The notes under the pieces: model-generated
Seen by the model: only the letters and a program-made list of their open reading frames with translations
Told to the model about the DNA's origin: nothing
Databases searched by the model: none
Assembly: GCA_946885645.1 (NCBI GenBank)
Contig: CAMPGU010000004.1
Coordinates: 1 to 40,800, forward strand
Direction: 5' to 3'
DNA: 40,800 nucleotides
Origin: an uncultured Haloferula sp.
GTDB lineage: Bacteria; Verrucomicrobiota; Verrucomicrobiae; Verrucomicrobiales; Akkermansiaceae
Made by a program: the position numbers and the translations under genes
Part shown: positions 24,316 to 32,778 of the stretch, one piece after another
Numbering within the stretch: position 1 is the stretch's first letter
Layout of the letters: every line of letters begins with the position of its first letter

Positions 24316-25233
24316 ATGAACTGGACCTCCATCGACACCTGGATCGTCGTCACCGGCGTGCTGTGCGCGATGGCCTGCGCGCTGCCGGGCTGCTTCCTCG
24401 TCCTGCGGAAAATGAGCATGATGGGCGATGCGATCAGCCACGCGGTGCTGCCGGGCCTGGCGATCGCCTTCCTGGTCGGCGGCACCCGCGCCAGCCTGCC
24501 GATGTTCCTGGGAGCGGCCGTGACGGGCGTGCTCACCGCCGTCTTCACCCAGTGGATCAGCCGCTTTGCCCGGGTGGACCGCGGGGCGGCGATGGGCGTC
24601 GTCTTCACCACCCTCTTTGCCATCGGGCTGGTGCTGATCGTGCAAGCAGCCGATCACGTGGATCTGGATCCCGGCTGCGTCCTCTACGGGGCGATCGAAT
24701 TCACGCCGCTCGATACCGTGCGGTTCGGCGCATTCGAGCTCCCGCGCGCCGCGGCCGTCAATGGCGCGGTCCTTCTCTTCAACGCGGCCGTCATCGCCCT
24801 GCTCTACAAGGAGTTCAAGTTGAGCGCCTTCGACCCCGCTCTGGCGGAGACGCTGGGCTTTTCCTCCTCCTTCCTCCACTACCTCCTGATGACGATGGTC
24901 GCGGTGACCACCGTGGCGGCCTTCGAATCGGTGGGCAGCATCATCGTGATCGCCATGCTCATCGTGCCCGCGGCCACGGCGCAGCTACTCACGCGCCGCC
25001 TGCTACCGATGCTGCTGCTGGGGGTTGCGCTCGCCGCCGCATCCGCCGTGATCGGCCACATCGGCGCCATCCTGGTGCCACCGCTGTTCGGCTTCGAGAG
25101 CACGACCACCTCCGGCATGATGGCCTTTGCGGCGGGTGTCCTGTTCCTTCTGGCCTGGATCTTTGCCCCGCGGGAGGGCCTGCTCATCCGGCGCTTCGGG
25201 CGTCTCGAAGCCCGGGAACAGGTAGAGCAATGA
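24316..25233 (+). CDS. Metal ABC transporter permease
   Basis: 305 residues, ABC-3 family permease with about 8-9 helices. Landmarks are CFLVLRKMSMMGDAISHAVL (about 27-46), the central IVLIVQAADHVDLDPGC-like loop (VLIVQAADHVDLDPGC) and FESVGSIIVIAMLIVPAATA. The start at 24316 follows the hairpin element; the frame is open into the element upstream, but that part is repeat sequence. With the 22875 permease it should form a heterodimeric channel in the inner membrane. It is the last gene of the operon. Confidence 0.93.
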   Translation: MNWTSIDTWIVVTGVLCAMACALPGCFLVLRKMSMMGDAISHAVLPGLAIAFLVGGTRASLPMFLGAAVTGVLTAVFTQWISRFARVDRGAAMGVVFTTLFAIGLVLIVQAADHVDLDPGCVLYGAIEFTPLDTVRFGAFELPRAAAVNGAVLLFNAAVIALLYKEFKLSAFDPALAETLGFSSSFLHYLLMTMVAVTTVAAFESVGSIIVIAMLIVPAATAQLLTRRLLPMLLLGVALAAASAVIGHIGAILVPPLFGFESTTTSGMMAFAAGVLFLLAWIFAPREGLLIRRFGRLEAREQVEQ

Positions 25234-25265
25234 GGCCGGCCCCGATCTTGGGCTAGAGCTGTCGC

Positions 25266-25796
25266 TCACACCGGCGCGTCGCCGAGCATCTTCTTCAATT
25301 GCCCGGCCAACTCGGTCTTTCCCGTGGCCTCGGCCAAAGCGATTCGCAGCTTCAACACCGCCGGCGCGGCCCGCTCCGCCTCGCTCATCGCCGAAAGAAT
25401 CTCCACCGCGGTTTCGTGATCGCCGATGGCGATGGCACCCTCCAGCAGATCCGTCGGCTCGATGGAGCCAGGCTCCAGCGGCTCGCTCTGGTAAACCGCC
25501 CAACGGGCCTGCCCGGGCAGGTCTTGAGGCGCGTTCTTCACCTGATCCAGATAAACGAGCTCATCCCCTTCCCGGAGCTGCCGCCAATGGTTCAGGGTCA
25601 CTACCACCACGAAGCCGAGGATACAAAGGGTGGCTTCCAGAAGAAAGGGCGTGGTCACGATCCCGATCACCCGCGCGAAAAACTCGCCGGCCACTCCCGG
25701 CAAATGGCGGCCGAAAACCAGAAGCAGGAATATCACGGTGACACCCGCAAGAACCGCGAGCCCGGCACCCACTTGCTTCCATCGTTCGTCGCGCAC
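25266..25796 (-). CDS. Membrane protein with cytoplasmic tail, unknown
   Basis: About 176 residues from the ATG at 25796 (an ATG at 25823 and a TTG at 25844 are alternatives). Two hydrophobic helices (VGAGLAVLAGVTVIFLLLVF and LLEATLCILGFVVVVTLNHW) are followed by a soluble helical tail (about 90-176) rich in Glu and Ala (EGAIAIGDHETAVEILSAMS, AVLKLRIALAEATGKTELA) that resembles a TPR-like hairpin. No family recognised. It converges with the metal operon and is divergent from the small exported protein at 25943. Confidence 0.65.
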   Translation of the reverse strand: MRDERWKQVGAGLAVLAGVTVIFLLLVFGRHLPGVAGEFFARVIGIVTTPFLLEATLCILGFVVVVTLNHWRQLREGDELVYLDQVKNAPQDLPGQARWAVYQSEPLEPGSIEPTDLLEGAIAIGDHETAVEILSAMSEAERAAPAVLKLRIALAEATGKTELAGQLKKMLGDAPV

Positions 25797-25942
25797 CATC
25801 TCGCAGGTAAAGAAGCACGGCATCGGCAGGGTGGCGAATACCAAAAAATCCGAAGTGACTTAGCGGCAACACGGATCAATCGCCGGAGTTTTTTAAATAA
25901 ACTTGATTAATTAGTAAAATTTAGCTTCTTTGGCCGCGTCGC

Positions 25943-26164
25943 ATGACCTTCGACCGGATCAGGCTCTTCGCCCTCGCACTGCTTTGCGCCGCCTTGACCT
26001 TGGCGGTGCAGCGCTCGATCAACGCGCGCGCCTCGAGCAGGGAGCCGGATCCCTCGGTGCACCCTGTTTCGGCGGAAGCCCCGGAGGCGGCATGGGTGAT
26101 TCCCGTGGAAATCGTGGAACAAGGACAGGCCCCGCGGGTGCGCGAAGTGCGCGTCGGCCCCTGA
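25943..26164 (+). CDS. Small membrane-anchored or exported protein, unknown
   Basis: 73 residues: a hydrophobic N-terminus (IRLFALALLCAALTLAVQ), then a Pro/Glu-rich tail. No family recognised. The preceding about 100 bases (25845-25942) are unusually AT-rich (TTTTTTAAATAAACTTGATT and following), a plausible promoter region. cysS begins 65 bases downstream on the same strand. Confidence 0.5.
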   Translation: MTFDRIRLFALALLCAALTLAVQRSINARASSREPDPSVHPVSAEAPEAAWVIPVEIVEQGQAPRVREVRVGP

Positions 26165-26229
26165 GGCTCACGGCGACCGCTTCAGGTCGCGGTTGAAATC
26201 GCCCGGCTCACCCGCTAGACCCCCTGCCC

Positions 26230-27618
26230 ATGCGGCTTTACGACACGCTGGCCCGCGAGCTCAAGGAGCTGCGCCCCCTCGACGGCACGACCTTCCGGTT
26301 CTACTGCTGCGGCCCGACGGTCTATGGCCCCGCACACATCGGGAATTTCCGCACCTTCGTCCTCCAGGATGTCTTCCGCCGCACGCTGGAGACAGGCGGG
26401 ACGCGCAGCTTCCACGTGCGCAACATCACCGACGTGGACGACAAGACGATCCGCGATTCGCAGGCCGCCGGGAAACCCCTGACCGAGTTTACCGCGCATT
26501 GGACGGCGAAATTCCACGCCGATTGCGAGGCGCTCGGCCTGCTTCCGCCGCACGTGGAGCCCGGCGCGGTGGAGCACATCCCGCAGCAGATCGACATGAT
26601 CGCCACCTTGGTGGAAAAGGGCCATGCCTACCGCTCGGAGGACGGCTCCGTTTACTTCAACATCGCCTCCTTTCCCGGCTACGGGAAACTATCCCGTCTC
26701 GACACCCGCGAGCTGGAGATTGGCAAAACGCAAAACGCCCGTGCGAACTCGGACGAATACGAGAAGGACAGCCTCTCCGACTTCGTGCTCTGGAAGGGCC
26801 GCAAGCCGGAGGACGGCGCCAACTACTGGCCCTCCCCCTGGGGCGAGGGCCGTCCCGGCTGGCACCTCGAATGCTCGGCAATGATTCAGGAGTATCTGGG
26901 TCCCGACTTCGACCTGCACTCCGGCGGCGTCGATCTCACCTTTCCGCACCATGAGAACGAGATCGCCCAGAGCAAGTGCGCGTGCGGCGGGCATTTCGCG
27001 GCGCATTGGTTCCACATCACCCACCTGCTGGTGGATGGCGGGAAAATGTCGAAGTCGCTCGCGAACTTCTACACGCTGGACGACCTGCAGGCGAAGGGCT
27101 TCACGGCGATGGAGCTGCGCTACGTGCTGATCGGCGCGCACTACCGCAAGCAGCTCAATTTCACGCTGGATTCCCTGCACGCCGCGCGCGAGGCGATGGG
27201 CAAGCTGGCGAAGGGAGCCCGCTCCCTGGCCGCCAGGGCTCCCGCCGAGGTACAGCTTGGCTCCGTGGAGTTCGGGCCCTTCCAAGCCGCTTGGGACTCG
27301 CTGAACGACGACCTCAATACCCCCGGCTGCCTCGGCGGTCTCTTCACCGGCCTGAGGGAAGCGGCGAAGCTGGAAGGCGAGGACGCCGCGAAGGCGCTGG
27401 CCGCCTTCAACCGTATCCTGCGCGCGCTGGGCCTGAGCTTGCCGGAGGACGAGCCGGAAGCCGAGGTGCCCGCCGAGATCCGCGCCCTCGCGGAAGAACG
27501 CTGGGCCGCGCGTAGCGCCAAGGACTGGGCGAAAGCGGACGAGATGCGCAAGCAGCTCACCGGCCTGGGCTGGAACATGAAGGACGGGAAGGAAAGCTAC
27601 GAGCTGAGCCCGGTATGA
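26230..27618 (+). CDS. cysS: Cysteinyl-tRNA synthetase
   Basis: 462 residues, the usual CysRS size. It charges tRNA-Cys in the cytoplasm. The class I signature appears as CCGPTVYGPAHIGNFRTF (HIGN form of HIGH), and KMSKS is intact (GGKMSKSLANF). Zinc ligands are in place: Cys in YCCGPTVY, Cys in HLECSAM, and the His/Glu set in FPHHENEIAQS. The C-terminal anticodon region ends with EERWAARSAKDWAKADEMRK and a typical WNMKDG. ATG start. A REP cluster follows its stop. Confidence 0.97.
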   Translation: MRLYDTLARELKELRPLDGTTFRFYCCGPTVYGPAHIGNFRTFVLQDVFRRTLETGGTRSFHVRNITDVDDKTIRDSQAAGKPLTEFTAHWTAKFHADCEALGLLPPHVEPGAVEHIPQQIDMIATLVEKGHAYRSEDGSVYFNIASFPGYGKLSRLDTRELEIGKTQNARANSDEYEKDSLSDFVLWKGRKPEDGANYWPSPWGEGRPGWHLECSAMIQEYLGPDFDLHSGGVDLTFPHHENEIAQSKCACGGHFAAHWFHITHLLVDGGKMSKSLANFYTLDDLQAKGFTAMELRYVLIGAHYRKQLNFTLDSLHAAREAMGKLAKGARSLAARAPAEVQLGSVEFGPFQAAWDSLNDDLNTPGCLGGLFTGLREAAKLEGEDAAKALAAFNRILRALGLSLPEDEPEAEVPAEIRALAEERWAARSAKDWAKADEMRKQLTGLGWNMKDGKESYELSPV

Positions 27619-27635
27619 GGCTGAAGCGGATCCAT

Positions 27636-27799
27636 CGTAGGCGTTCGTGAGAACGCGACAGGAAAGGCCGCTTCCACCGCGAAGGAAAGAAGTCACGCGG
27701 GCACCCTTCCCGCGGCGTCACCGCCGCGCCTACGTTCTCCCCATGCGGAGGGCGCGGCGTCCGCCGTTTTCCCACCGTAGGCGCGTTCGTGAGAACGCG
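27636..27799. repeat. REP-like cluster 1 (GTAG head, GTGA loop)
   Basis: Three units lie in the 292-base gap between cysS and hemB: 27636-27657 (plus), 27711-27734 (minus) and 27776-27799 (plus). Each has a CGTAGG head and a hairpin with an invariant GTGA loop; the stems are CGTTC/GAACG, CGCGGCG/CGCCGCG and CGCGTTC/GAACGCG. No gene is visible in the gap. Confidence 0.85.
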
Positions 27800-27910
27800 A
27801 GGTTCTCGGGTGGACATGGTGCTTCCGCCCTGCGAACTCCATTGTGCCCGCACGGCAAAGAATCATAGTCCCGGAACCACACCGGAGGTCCCCGAAGACC
27901 CGAGCTCGCC

Positions 27911-28900
27911 ATGAACATGCCCATCCGTCCCCGCCGCAACCGCCGCACGCCCGCGATCCGCTCGCTCGTCCGCGAGAACGTCCTGACGCCCGCGGATTTC
28001 ATCCTGCCGCTCTTCCTGCACGAGGACGCCGGAGACACGCCCATCGCCTCGATGCCGGGAGTGACGCGGTGGTCGCTGGAGGGGCTCGTGAAGGAGGCCG
28101 GCGAGGCGCACGCGCTGGGGGTGCCCGCGGTGGTGCTTTTCCCGAAGATCGAAGAGGATCTGAAGACACCCCTTGCCGATGAATGCCACCATGACGATGG
28201 CTTGGTGCCACGCGCGATCCGGGCGCTGAAGGCGGCCCATCCCTCGCTCTGCGTGATCACGGACGTGGCGCTGGATCCCTACAATTCCGACGGCCACGAC
28301 GGCATCGTTCGCCGCGATGAAAAGGGAGACCTCCACATCCTCAACGACGAGACGGTGGAAATCCTCTGCCAGCAGGCACTCTGCCACGCGCGCGCGGGGG
28401 CCGACATCGTCTCCCCCAGTGACATGATGGACGGCCGCGTGGCCGCGCTGCGCTCTTCCCTGGACGCGGAAGGCTTCCAAGACGTCGCGATCCTCAGCTA
28501 CTCCGCGAAGTATGCCTCGGCCTTCTACGGCCCCTTCCGCGGGGCGCTCGATTCCGCGCCGAAGGAGGGCGACAAGAAGACCTACCAGATGGACCCTGCG
28601 AATGCCCGCGAAGCGATCCGCGAGCTGCTGCTGGATGAAGCCGAAGGCGCGGACATGGTGATGGTGAAGCCCGCCGGGCCCTATCTGGACATCATCGCCC
28701 GCGTGCGGGAAAGCACCACGCTCCCCGTGGCGGCCTACCAGGTGAGCGGCGAGTATCTGATGATCGAAAGCGCCGCCGCCGCGGGCTGGGTGGACGGCAA
28801 GGCGATCGCGCTGGAGAGCTTGATGGGGATCAAGCGCGCGGGTGCGGACATGATCCTCACCTACTACGCCAAGCGCGCGGCGGAATGGCTGCGGGCCTGA
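27911..28900 (+). CDS. hemB: Delta-aminolevulinic acid dehydratase (porphobilinogen synthase)
   Basis: 329 residues; it condenses two 5-aminolevulinates to porphobilinogen in tetrapyrrole synthesis. The two Schiff-base lysines are present in SYSAKYASAFYGPF and MVMVKPAGPYLD. The metal site reads DVALDPYNSDGHDG, with Asp where zinc enzymes have Cys, so this is the magnesium/metal-independent type rather than the three-Cys zinc type. The ending LTYYAKRAAEWL is typical. An in-frame ATG two codons downstream (27917) is a close alternative start. Confidence 0.97.
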   Translation: MNMPIRPRRNRRTPAIRSLVRENVLTPADFILPLFLHEDAGDTPIASMPGVTRWSLEGLVKEAGEAHALGVPAVVLFPKIEEDLKTPLADECHHDDGLVPRAIRALKAAHPSLCVITDVALDPYNSDGHDGIVRRDEKGDLHILNDETVEILCQQALCHARAGADIVSPSDMMDGRVAALRSSLDAEGFQDVAILSYSAKYASAFYGPFRGALDSAPKEGDKKTYQMDPANAREAIRELLLDEAEGADMVMVKPAGPYLDIIARVRESTTLPVAAYQVSGEYLMIESAAAAGWVDGKAIALESLMGIKRAGADMILTYYAKRAAEWLRA

Positions 28901-28931
28901 GAGGCTGTTCTAAAAAGCTCCTCGAGGGTAA

Positions 28932-29516
28932 TCAAGCCCTGCGGCGGCGCAGCAGCACTGCTGCCGCCCCAAGCGCAGCCAGACCGGATGAGGCGGGCTC
29001 GGGCACCACTTGCCACTGGCCGATGGTCCCTCCGTGTGACGCTTGATAGCCGAGATTCACGTCTCCCGTGGTTCCGATAGCAGGAAGATTGGTGAGCGCC
29101 GAAAAATCCACGGTGGAGCTGCCGAAGAATGCCTGTGTTCCGGCCACGAAATTCTGATCATCCGCGAACCCGACGTCCACATTGTAGATGCTGAGATCCA
29201 CCCCGGGAACCACATCCGGATTGCCGTACGCAAACGTCACTGTCTCATTGTACGAAGTGCCGGTTCCTGCAGCTCGCCAGGTTCCGGAGATAACCGCCGG
29301 GCTGCCGGCGGTGATGGATTCGTTGGCGGTAAAGAACTCGAGGAAGGAAATCCCGCCGGAAAAATTGACCGCGAGATTCCCTGTGATGGCGGAATTGGCC
29401 GGCAAACCGGTGATGACAACGGCCGCAGGATTCGAGATGTCGATCGTGATGACGACCGCCGCGGACCCGGCATGGGACATGGCAAGGAGACAGGCGGAAG
29501 CGATGAGGAATTTCAC
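28932..29516 (-). CDS. PEP-CTERM exported protein
   Basis: 194 residues from a GTG start. A signal peptide (MKFLIASACLLAMSHAGSAA) precedes a low-complexity, Ala/Ser/Thr/Gly-rich body (strand-like repeats such as VVITIDISNPAAVVITG). It ends with VPEPASSGLAALGAAAVLLR and an Arg run, the PEP-CTERM sorting signal with its hydrophobic helix and basic end. Such proteins are cleaved by an exosortase and placed at or outside the cell surface. The role of the body is unknown. Confidence 0.92.
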   Translation of the reverse strand: MKFLIASACLLAMSHAGSAAVVITIDISNPAAVVITGLPANSAITGNLAVNFSGGISFLEFFTANESITAGSPAVISGTWRAAGTGTSYNETVTFAYGNPDVVPGVDLSIYNVDVGFADDQNFVAGTQAFFGSSTVDFSALTNLPAIGTTGDVNLGYQASHGGTIGQWQVVPEPASSGLAALGAAAVLLRRRRA

Positions 29517-29640
29517 AGGCTCTTGCTGACAAGATTTATGTCGGCAGTCAAAACTATCCGTATCCCCTGATCACGTAATAACATCGACCTTCTCGCGGAA
29601 TTCCGGCCTCGGGAGAGGAGCCCCTTAAAGAAAGAGGCAC

Positions 29641-29955
29641 CTATTCCAAGTGAAAGACCTCGCGCAAGCCGGTCGATACCGGCGAGTGATCCTCATTCGC
29701 GGGCATCACTTCCGCCATGTATTTCCACCATCTCCGGCAGACCTCCGTCTCCGCGATGGCGGCCCAGCGCTCCTCGCTTTCCACTTCCGCGTAGCCGAAA
29801 AGCTGCCGCGTCTCCGGATGGAGGAAGATGGAGTAATTGCGGACGCCATGGGCCCTCAGCACCTCCGCCAGCTCTTGCCAGATCGGCCGGTGCCTTCGTG
29901 CGTATTCATCCTCGGCGCCGGCATTCACCGACATGACGAAGGCTTTCCGGATCAT
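29641..29955 (-). CDS. rhaM: L-rhamnose mutarotase
   Basis: 104 residues, the normal RhaM size; it interconverts the anomers of L-rhamnose (or related deoxyhexoses). The start at 29955 ([20 protein letters not shown]) is chosen because the frame upstream of it overlaps ribBA. Typical residues: [32 protein letters not shown], then [13 protein letters not shown]. It follows ribBA by 19 bases on the same strand; no other rhamnose genes are in the window. Confidence 0.9.
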   Translation of the reverse strand: MIRKAFVMSVNAGAEDEYARRHRPIWQELAEVLRAHGVRNYSIFLHPETRQLFGYAEVESEERWAAIAETEVCRRWWKYMAEVMPANEDHSPVSTGLREVFHLE

Positions 29956-29974
29956 GTCGTGGAAAGATCGGGGA

Positions 29975-31177
29975 TCAGAGCCGGTGGCCCATCCGCTCGC
30001 GCTTCGTTTCCAGATAGCGCGCGTTGTGCGGGTTCGCGGGGAGCTTGATCGGGAGCTGCTCCACGATCTCCAGACCATAGCCCTCCAGCCCGACCACCTT
30101 CTTCGGATTGTTCGTCAGCAGGCGGATGCGCCGCACGCCGAGATCGCAGAGGATCTGCGCGCCCATGCCGTAGTCGCGGAGGTCGGAGCCGAAGCCGAGC
30201 TTCTCGTTCGCCTCGACGGTATCCAAGCCCTCCTCCTGGAGCTTGTAGGCGTGGATCTTTGCCGCCAGGCCGATGCCGCGGCCTTCCTGCCGCAGGTAGA
30301 GCAGCACGCCGCCTTCCTTCGAGATCCGCTCCATCGCCGCATCGAGCTGGCCGCCGCAATCGCAGCGCTGGGAAAGGAAGACATCCCCGGTCAGGCATTC
30401 GGAATGCACGCGCACGAGAACCGGCTGGGTGGGATCGATCTCGCCGCGCACCAGGGCGAGGTGGTGGGAGTCATCCGTATTCACCCGGTAGAGATGGCAG
30501 GTGAATTCGCCGTGATCCGTGGGCAGGCCAATCGTTTCCTCCCGCATCACCAGCTTCTCCGAACGGCGGCGCCACCCGATCAACTGCGCGATGGTGCAAG
30601 CCTTCAGGGAATGAGCCTTCTGGAAATCCCCGAGGTCCCCTACCCGGCCCATCGTGCCGTCCTCGTTCATGATCTCGCAAATCACTCCGGCCGGTTCCTG
30701 CCCCGCCAGGCGGGCCAGGTCCACCGCGGCCTCCGTATGGCCGGCGCGCCGGAGCACACCGCCAACCCGCGCCTGGATCGGGAACACGTGGCCGGGATGC
30801 ACGAAGTCGTCCGGCCCGGCCTTCGGATCGGCCAGCAGGTTCACGCAGAGGGAACGGTCCGCGGAGGAAATCCCGGTGCTGACCCCCTTCGCGGCATCCA
30901 CGGAGATGGTGAAGGCGGTCCGCTGGACCTCCCGGTTCCGGCGCGTCATCTGGGGCAGATCCAGCTCCTCGGCCCGCTGCTGGGTGATGGGGGCACAGAT
31001 CAGACCGCGGCCGTGCACCGCCATGAAGGAGATGATTTCCGGCGTGCAGAGGGAGGCGGCACCGATCAGGTCGGCCTCGTTTTCCCGGTCCGGATCGTCC
31101 GCGACGATCACAATGCGCCCGGCGGCGACTTCGGCGATGATTTCCTCGATGGGGCTGAAGATGAGCTCGGTGGCCAT
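29975..31177 (-). CDS. ribBA: Bifunctional riboflavin synthesis protein RibBA
   Basis: 400 residues. The N-terminal half is 3,4-dihydroxy-2-butanone 4-phosphate synthase ([15 protein letters not shown], then [20 protein letters not shown] and HPGHVFPI). The C-terminal half is GTP cyclohydrolase II with the zinc-binding Cys set in [17 protein letters not shown], and [20 protein letters not shown]. The two supply both riboflavin precursors. The ATG at 31177 gives the normal [14 protein letters not shown] start. I see no FMN riboswitch (RFN element) upstream, only REP units and hairpins. Confidence 0.96.
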   Translation of the reverse strand: MATELIFSPIEEIIAEVAAGRIVIVADDPDRENEADLIGAASLCTPEIISFMAVHGRGLICAPITQQRAEELDLPQMTRRNREVQRTAFTISVDAAKGVSTGISSADRSLCVNLLADPKAGPDDFVHPGHVFPIQARVGGVLRRAGHTEAAVDLARLAGQEPAGVICEIMNEDGTMGRVGDLGDFQKAHSLKACTIAQLIGWRRRSEKLVMREETIGLPTDHGEFTCHLYRVNTDDSHHLALVRGEIDPTQPVLVRVHSECLTGDVFLSQRCDCGGQLDAAMERISKEGGVLLYLRQEGRGIGLAAKIHAYKLQEEGLDTVEANEKLGFGSDLRDYGMGAQILCDLGVRRIRLLTNNPKKVVGLEGYGLEIVEQLPIKLPANPHNARYLETKRERMGHRL

Positions 31178-31240
31178 GAACGCGGGTAGAGTCGGTGTTA
31201 CGGTGCCGGAGGTCAAGGGAGGCGACGGCTGCCCGGCCAT

Positions 31241-31390
31241 CGCGTTCTCACGAACGCGCCTACGTAAAAGGCGGAATCCATTGGTTTTTTCGTAGGCGCG
31301 GTGGTGACACCGCGGGAGTGGTCAGCGGGTGAATTCGTTCTCCGGGGATAACCGGTCCGTCCTCATCGCGTTCTCACGGACGCGCCTACG
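31241..31390. repeat. REP-like cluster 2 (GTAG head, GTGA loop)
   Basis: Three units: 31241-31264 (minus), 31291-31314 (plus) and 31367-31390 (minus). Stems are CGCGTTC/GAACGCG, CGCGGTG/CACCGCG and CGCGTCC/GGACGCG-like with one imperfect pair; the GTGA loop is invariant. They lie in the 379-base gap between ribBA and rpsD, which otherwise holds two GC hairpins and a terminator, with no gene visible. Confidence 0.85.
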
Positions 31391-31424
31391 GGACAGGCGG
31401 AATTCATTCCTTCACCCACCCCCG

Positions 31425-31470
31425 CCCCGCAGCAGGCTGCGGGGAAGAAAAAGCGGCAGCAGGCTGCCGC
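31425..31470. repeat. Two related GC hairpins (GCAGCAGGCTGC core)
   Basis: CCCCGCAGC-AG-GCTGCGGGG at 31425-31444 and GCGGCAGC-AG-GCTGCCGC at 31453-31470 share the same inner core, but the outer stem bases differ and still pair. On the minus strand the second is followed by TTTTTCTT, so it could also serve as a backup terminator for the ribosomal protein operon. Confidence 0.6.
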
Positions 31471-31497
31471 AGTCCACAGACGGCCACGCCGTCCCCA

Positions 31498-31534
31498 AAC
31501 AAAAAACGCCCGGAGTTTCCTCCGGGCGTTTTCT
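31498..31534 (-). terminator. Rho-independent terminator of the rpsM-rpsK-rpsD operon
   Basis: AACGCCCGGAG-TTTC-CTCCGGGCGTT (stem of about 11 bp around a small loop) at about 31505-31531; on the minus strand it is followed by TTTTTTGTTTG. It lies about 25 bases after the rpsD stop. Confidence 0.9.
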
Positions 31535-31556
31535 GAAATCGTTCGATCCTTCCGGA

Positions 31557-32168
31557 TCAGCGCGAGTAAAGTTCGACGATGAGCTGCTCGTTGACGAGCG
31601 GGTCGATGTCGGCGCGATCCGGCACGCGGGAAACGGTGCCTTCCAGGCCTTCCTTGTCGAGCGTGAGCCAGTCCACCAGCGGGGCGGATTGGGTCAGGTC
31701 GATCATGCGCAGCGCGAGCTGCTGGGAAGACGGCTTGCCGCCGATCTTGATCTTGTCGCCCGGCTTCACCTGATAGGAGGCGATGTCCACGCGCTTGCCG
31801 TTCACGAGCACGTGGCCGTGGTTGACGAGCTGGCGGGCGGCCTGGCGGCTGTTGCCGAAGCCGAGGCGGTAGCAGACGTTGTCGAGGCGGGTCTCCAGCA
31901 GTTGCAGGAGGATCTCGCCGGTCACGCCGCGGCGGCGGGCGGCTTCCTCGTAGTAACCGCGGAATTGCTTCTCAAGCACGCCGTATTGGAAACGGAGCTT
32001 CTGCTTTTCGCCGAGGGCGACGGAGTAGTCGCTCTTCTTCTTGCGGCCGGCGCGCAGGCCGTGCTGGCCGGGCGGGAAATTGCGGCGCTCGAGTGCTTTC
32101 GAGGAACCGAAGAGAGCCACGCCGAAGCGGCGGCTGATCTTGGTGGTAGGACCGGTATAGCGAGCCAT
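31557..32168 (-). CDS. rpsD: 30S ribosomal protein S4
   Basis: 203 residues. S4 nucleates assembly of the 5' domain of 16S rRNA. The start MARYTGPTTKISRRFG and the S4 RNA-binding domain (SRQAARQLVNHGHVLVNGKR) are clear. It lacks the N-terminal zinc Cys cluster, so it is the zinc-free (C-minus) type. It is the last gene of the rpsM-rpsK-rpsD operon, ended by a strong terminator; the usual next genes, rpoA and rplQ, are absent. Confidence 0.97.
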   Translation of the reverse strand: MARYTGPTTKISRRFGVALFGSSKALERRNFPPGQHGLRAGRKKKSDYSVALGEKQKLRFQYGVLEKQFRGYYEEAARRRGVTGEILLQLLETRLDNVCYRLGFGNSRQAARQLVNHGHVLVNGKRVDIASYQVKPGDKIKIGGKPSSQQLALRMIDLTQSAPLVDWLTLDKEGLEGTVSRVPDRADIDPLVNEQLIVELYSR

Positions 32169-32185
32169 GATCGATTAAAGAAAAA

Positions 32186-32746
32186 TTAAACGCGGCGGGC
32201 CTTCTTCGGGCGGCAACCGTTGTGCGGGATGGGTGTGACGTCCTTGATGGCCAGCAGCTCGATGCCGAGCGCCTGGACGGCACGGACGGCGGACTCGCGG
32301 CCGGAACCCGGGCCCTTCACGCGGACCTCGGCTTCCTTCAGGCCGTGGCCCATCGCCTGGCGGCAGGCATCCTGGGACACCACCTGCGCGGCGTAGGCCG
32401 TGCTCTTGCGGGAGCCCTTGAAGCCCATCTTGCCGGCGCTCGACCAGCCGAGCGTGTTGCCGTTCGAGTCGGTGACGCTGACGATGGTGTTGTTGAAGGT
32501 GGCGGTCACGTGGACGATGCCGCGGGAGATATTCTTGGAACCCTTGGCCTTGTGGACCTTGATCTGGGTTTCCTCGGCGCCGGCGATCTCGGCGAAAATG
32601 TCGCGCTTCTTGTCGTCCTTCTTAGGAGCGGCTTCTTCCGCCTGAGGGGCGGGAGCAGCAGGCGCGGCGGGTGCAGCCGGGGTCGCAGGAGCGACGGGTG
32701 CCGCGGCGGCTTCCGGTGCCGGTGTGTTGGTTTCTTCGTCAGCCAT
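32186..32746 (-). CDS. rpsK: 30S ribosomal protein S11 with N-terminal Ala/Pro-rich extension
   Basis: 186 residues against the usual about 129. The canonical S11 core runs from about residue 67 ([20 protein letters not shown], then [20 protein letters not shown] and ending [15 protein letters not shown]). Before it is an about 60-residue extension: an acidic start, an Ala/Pro repeat (about 10-40), then a charged [15 protein letters not shown] segment. The reading frame is continuous with the ATG at 32746, and rpsM ends 32 bases upstream. No good internal start for the short form is apparent. S11 binds the platform of the small subunit. Confidence 0.95.
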   Translation of the reverse strand: MADEETNTPAPEAAAAPVAPATPAAPAAPAAPAPQAEEAAPKKDDKKRDIFAEIAGAEETQIKVHKAKGSKNISRGIVHVTATFNNTIVSVTDSNGNTLGWSSAGKMGFKGSRKSTAYAAQVVSQDACRQAMGHGLKEAEVRVKGPGSGRESAVRAVQALGIELLAIKDVTPIPHNGCRPKKARRV

Positions 32747-32778
32747 TATCGGAAAGGTTCAGGTTCGGTCGGCACGGC

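Noticed and set aside
26174..26200. Short hairpin GCGACC-GCTTCA-GGTCGC upstream of cysS
   Set aside because: The stem is only 6 bp with no T-run and no T-box-like leader, so I do not call a terminator or regulatory RNA.
31178..31556. FMN riboswitch upstream of ribBA
   Set aside because: The region is accounted for by REP units, GC hairpins and a terminator for the opposite neighbour; I cannot identify the conserved RFN stems.
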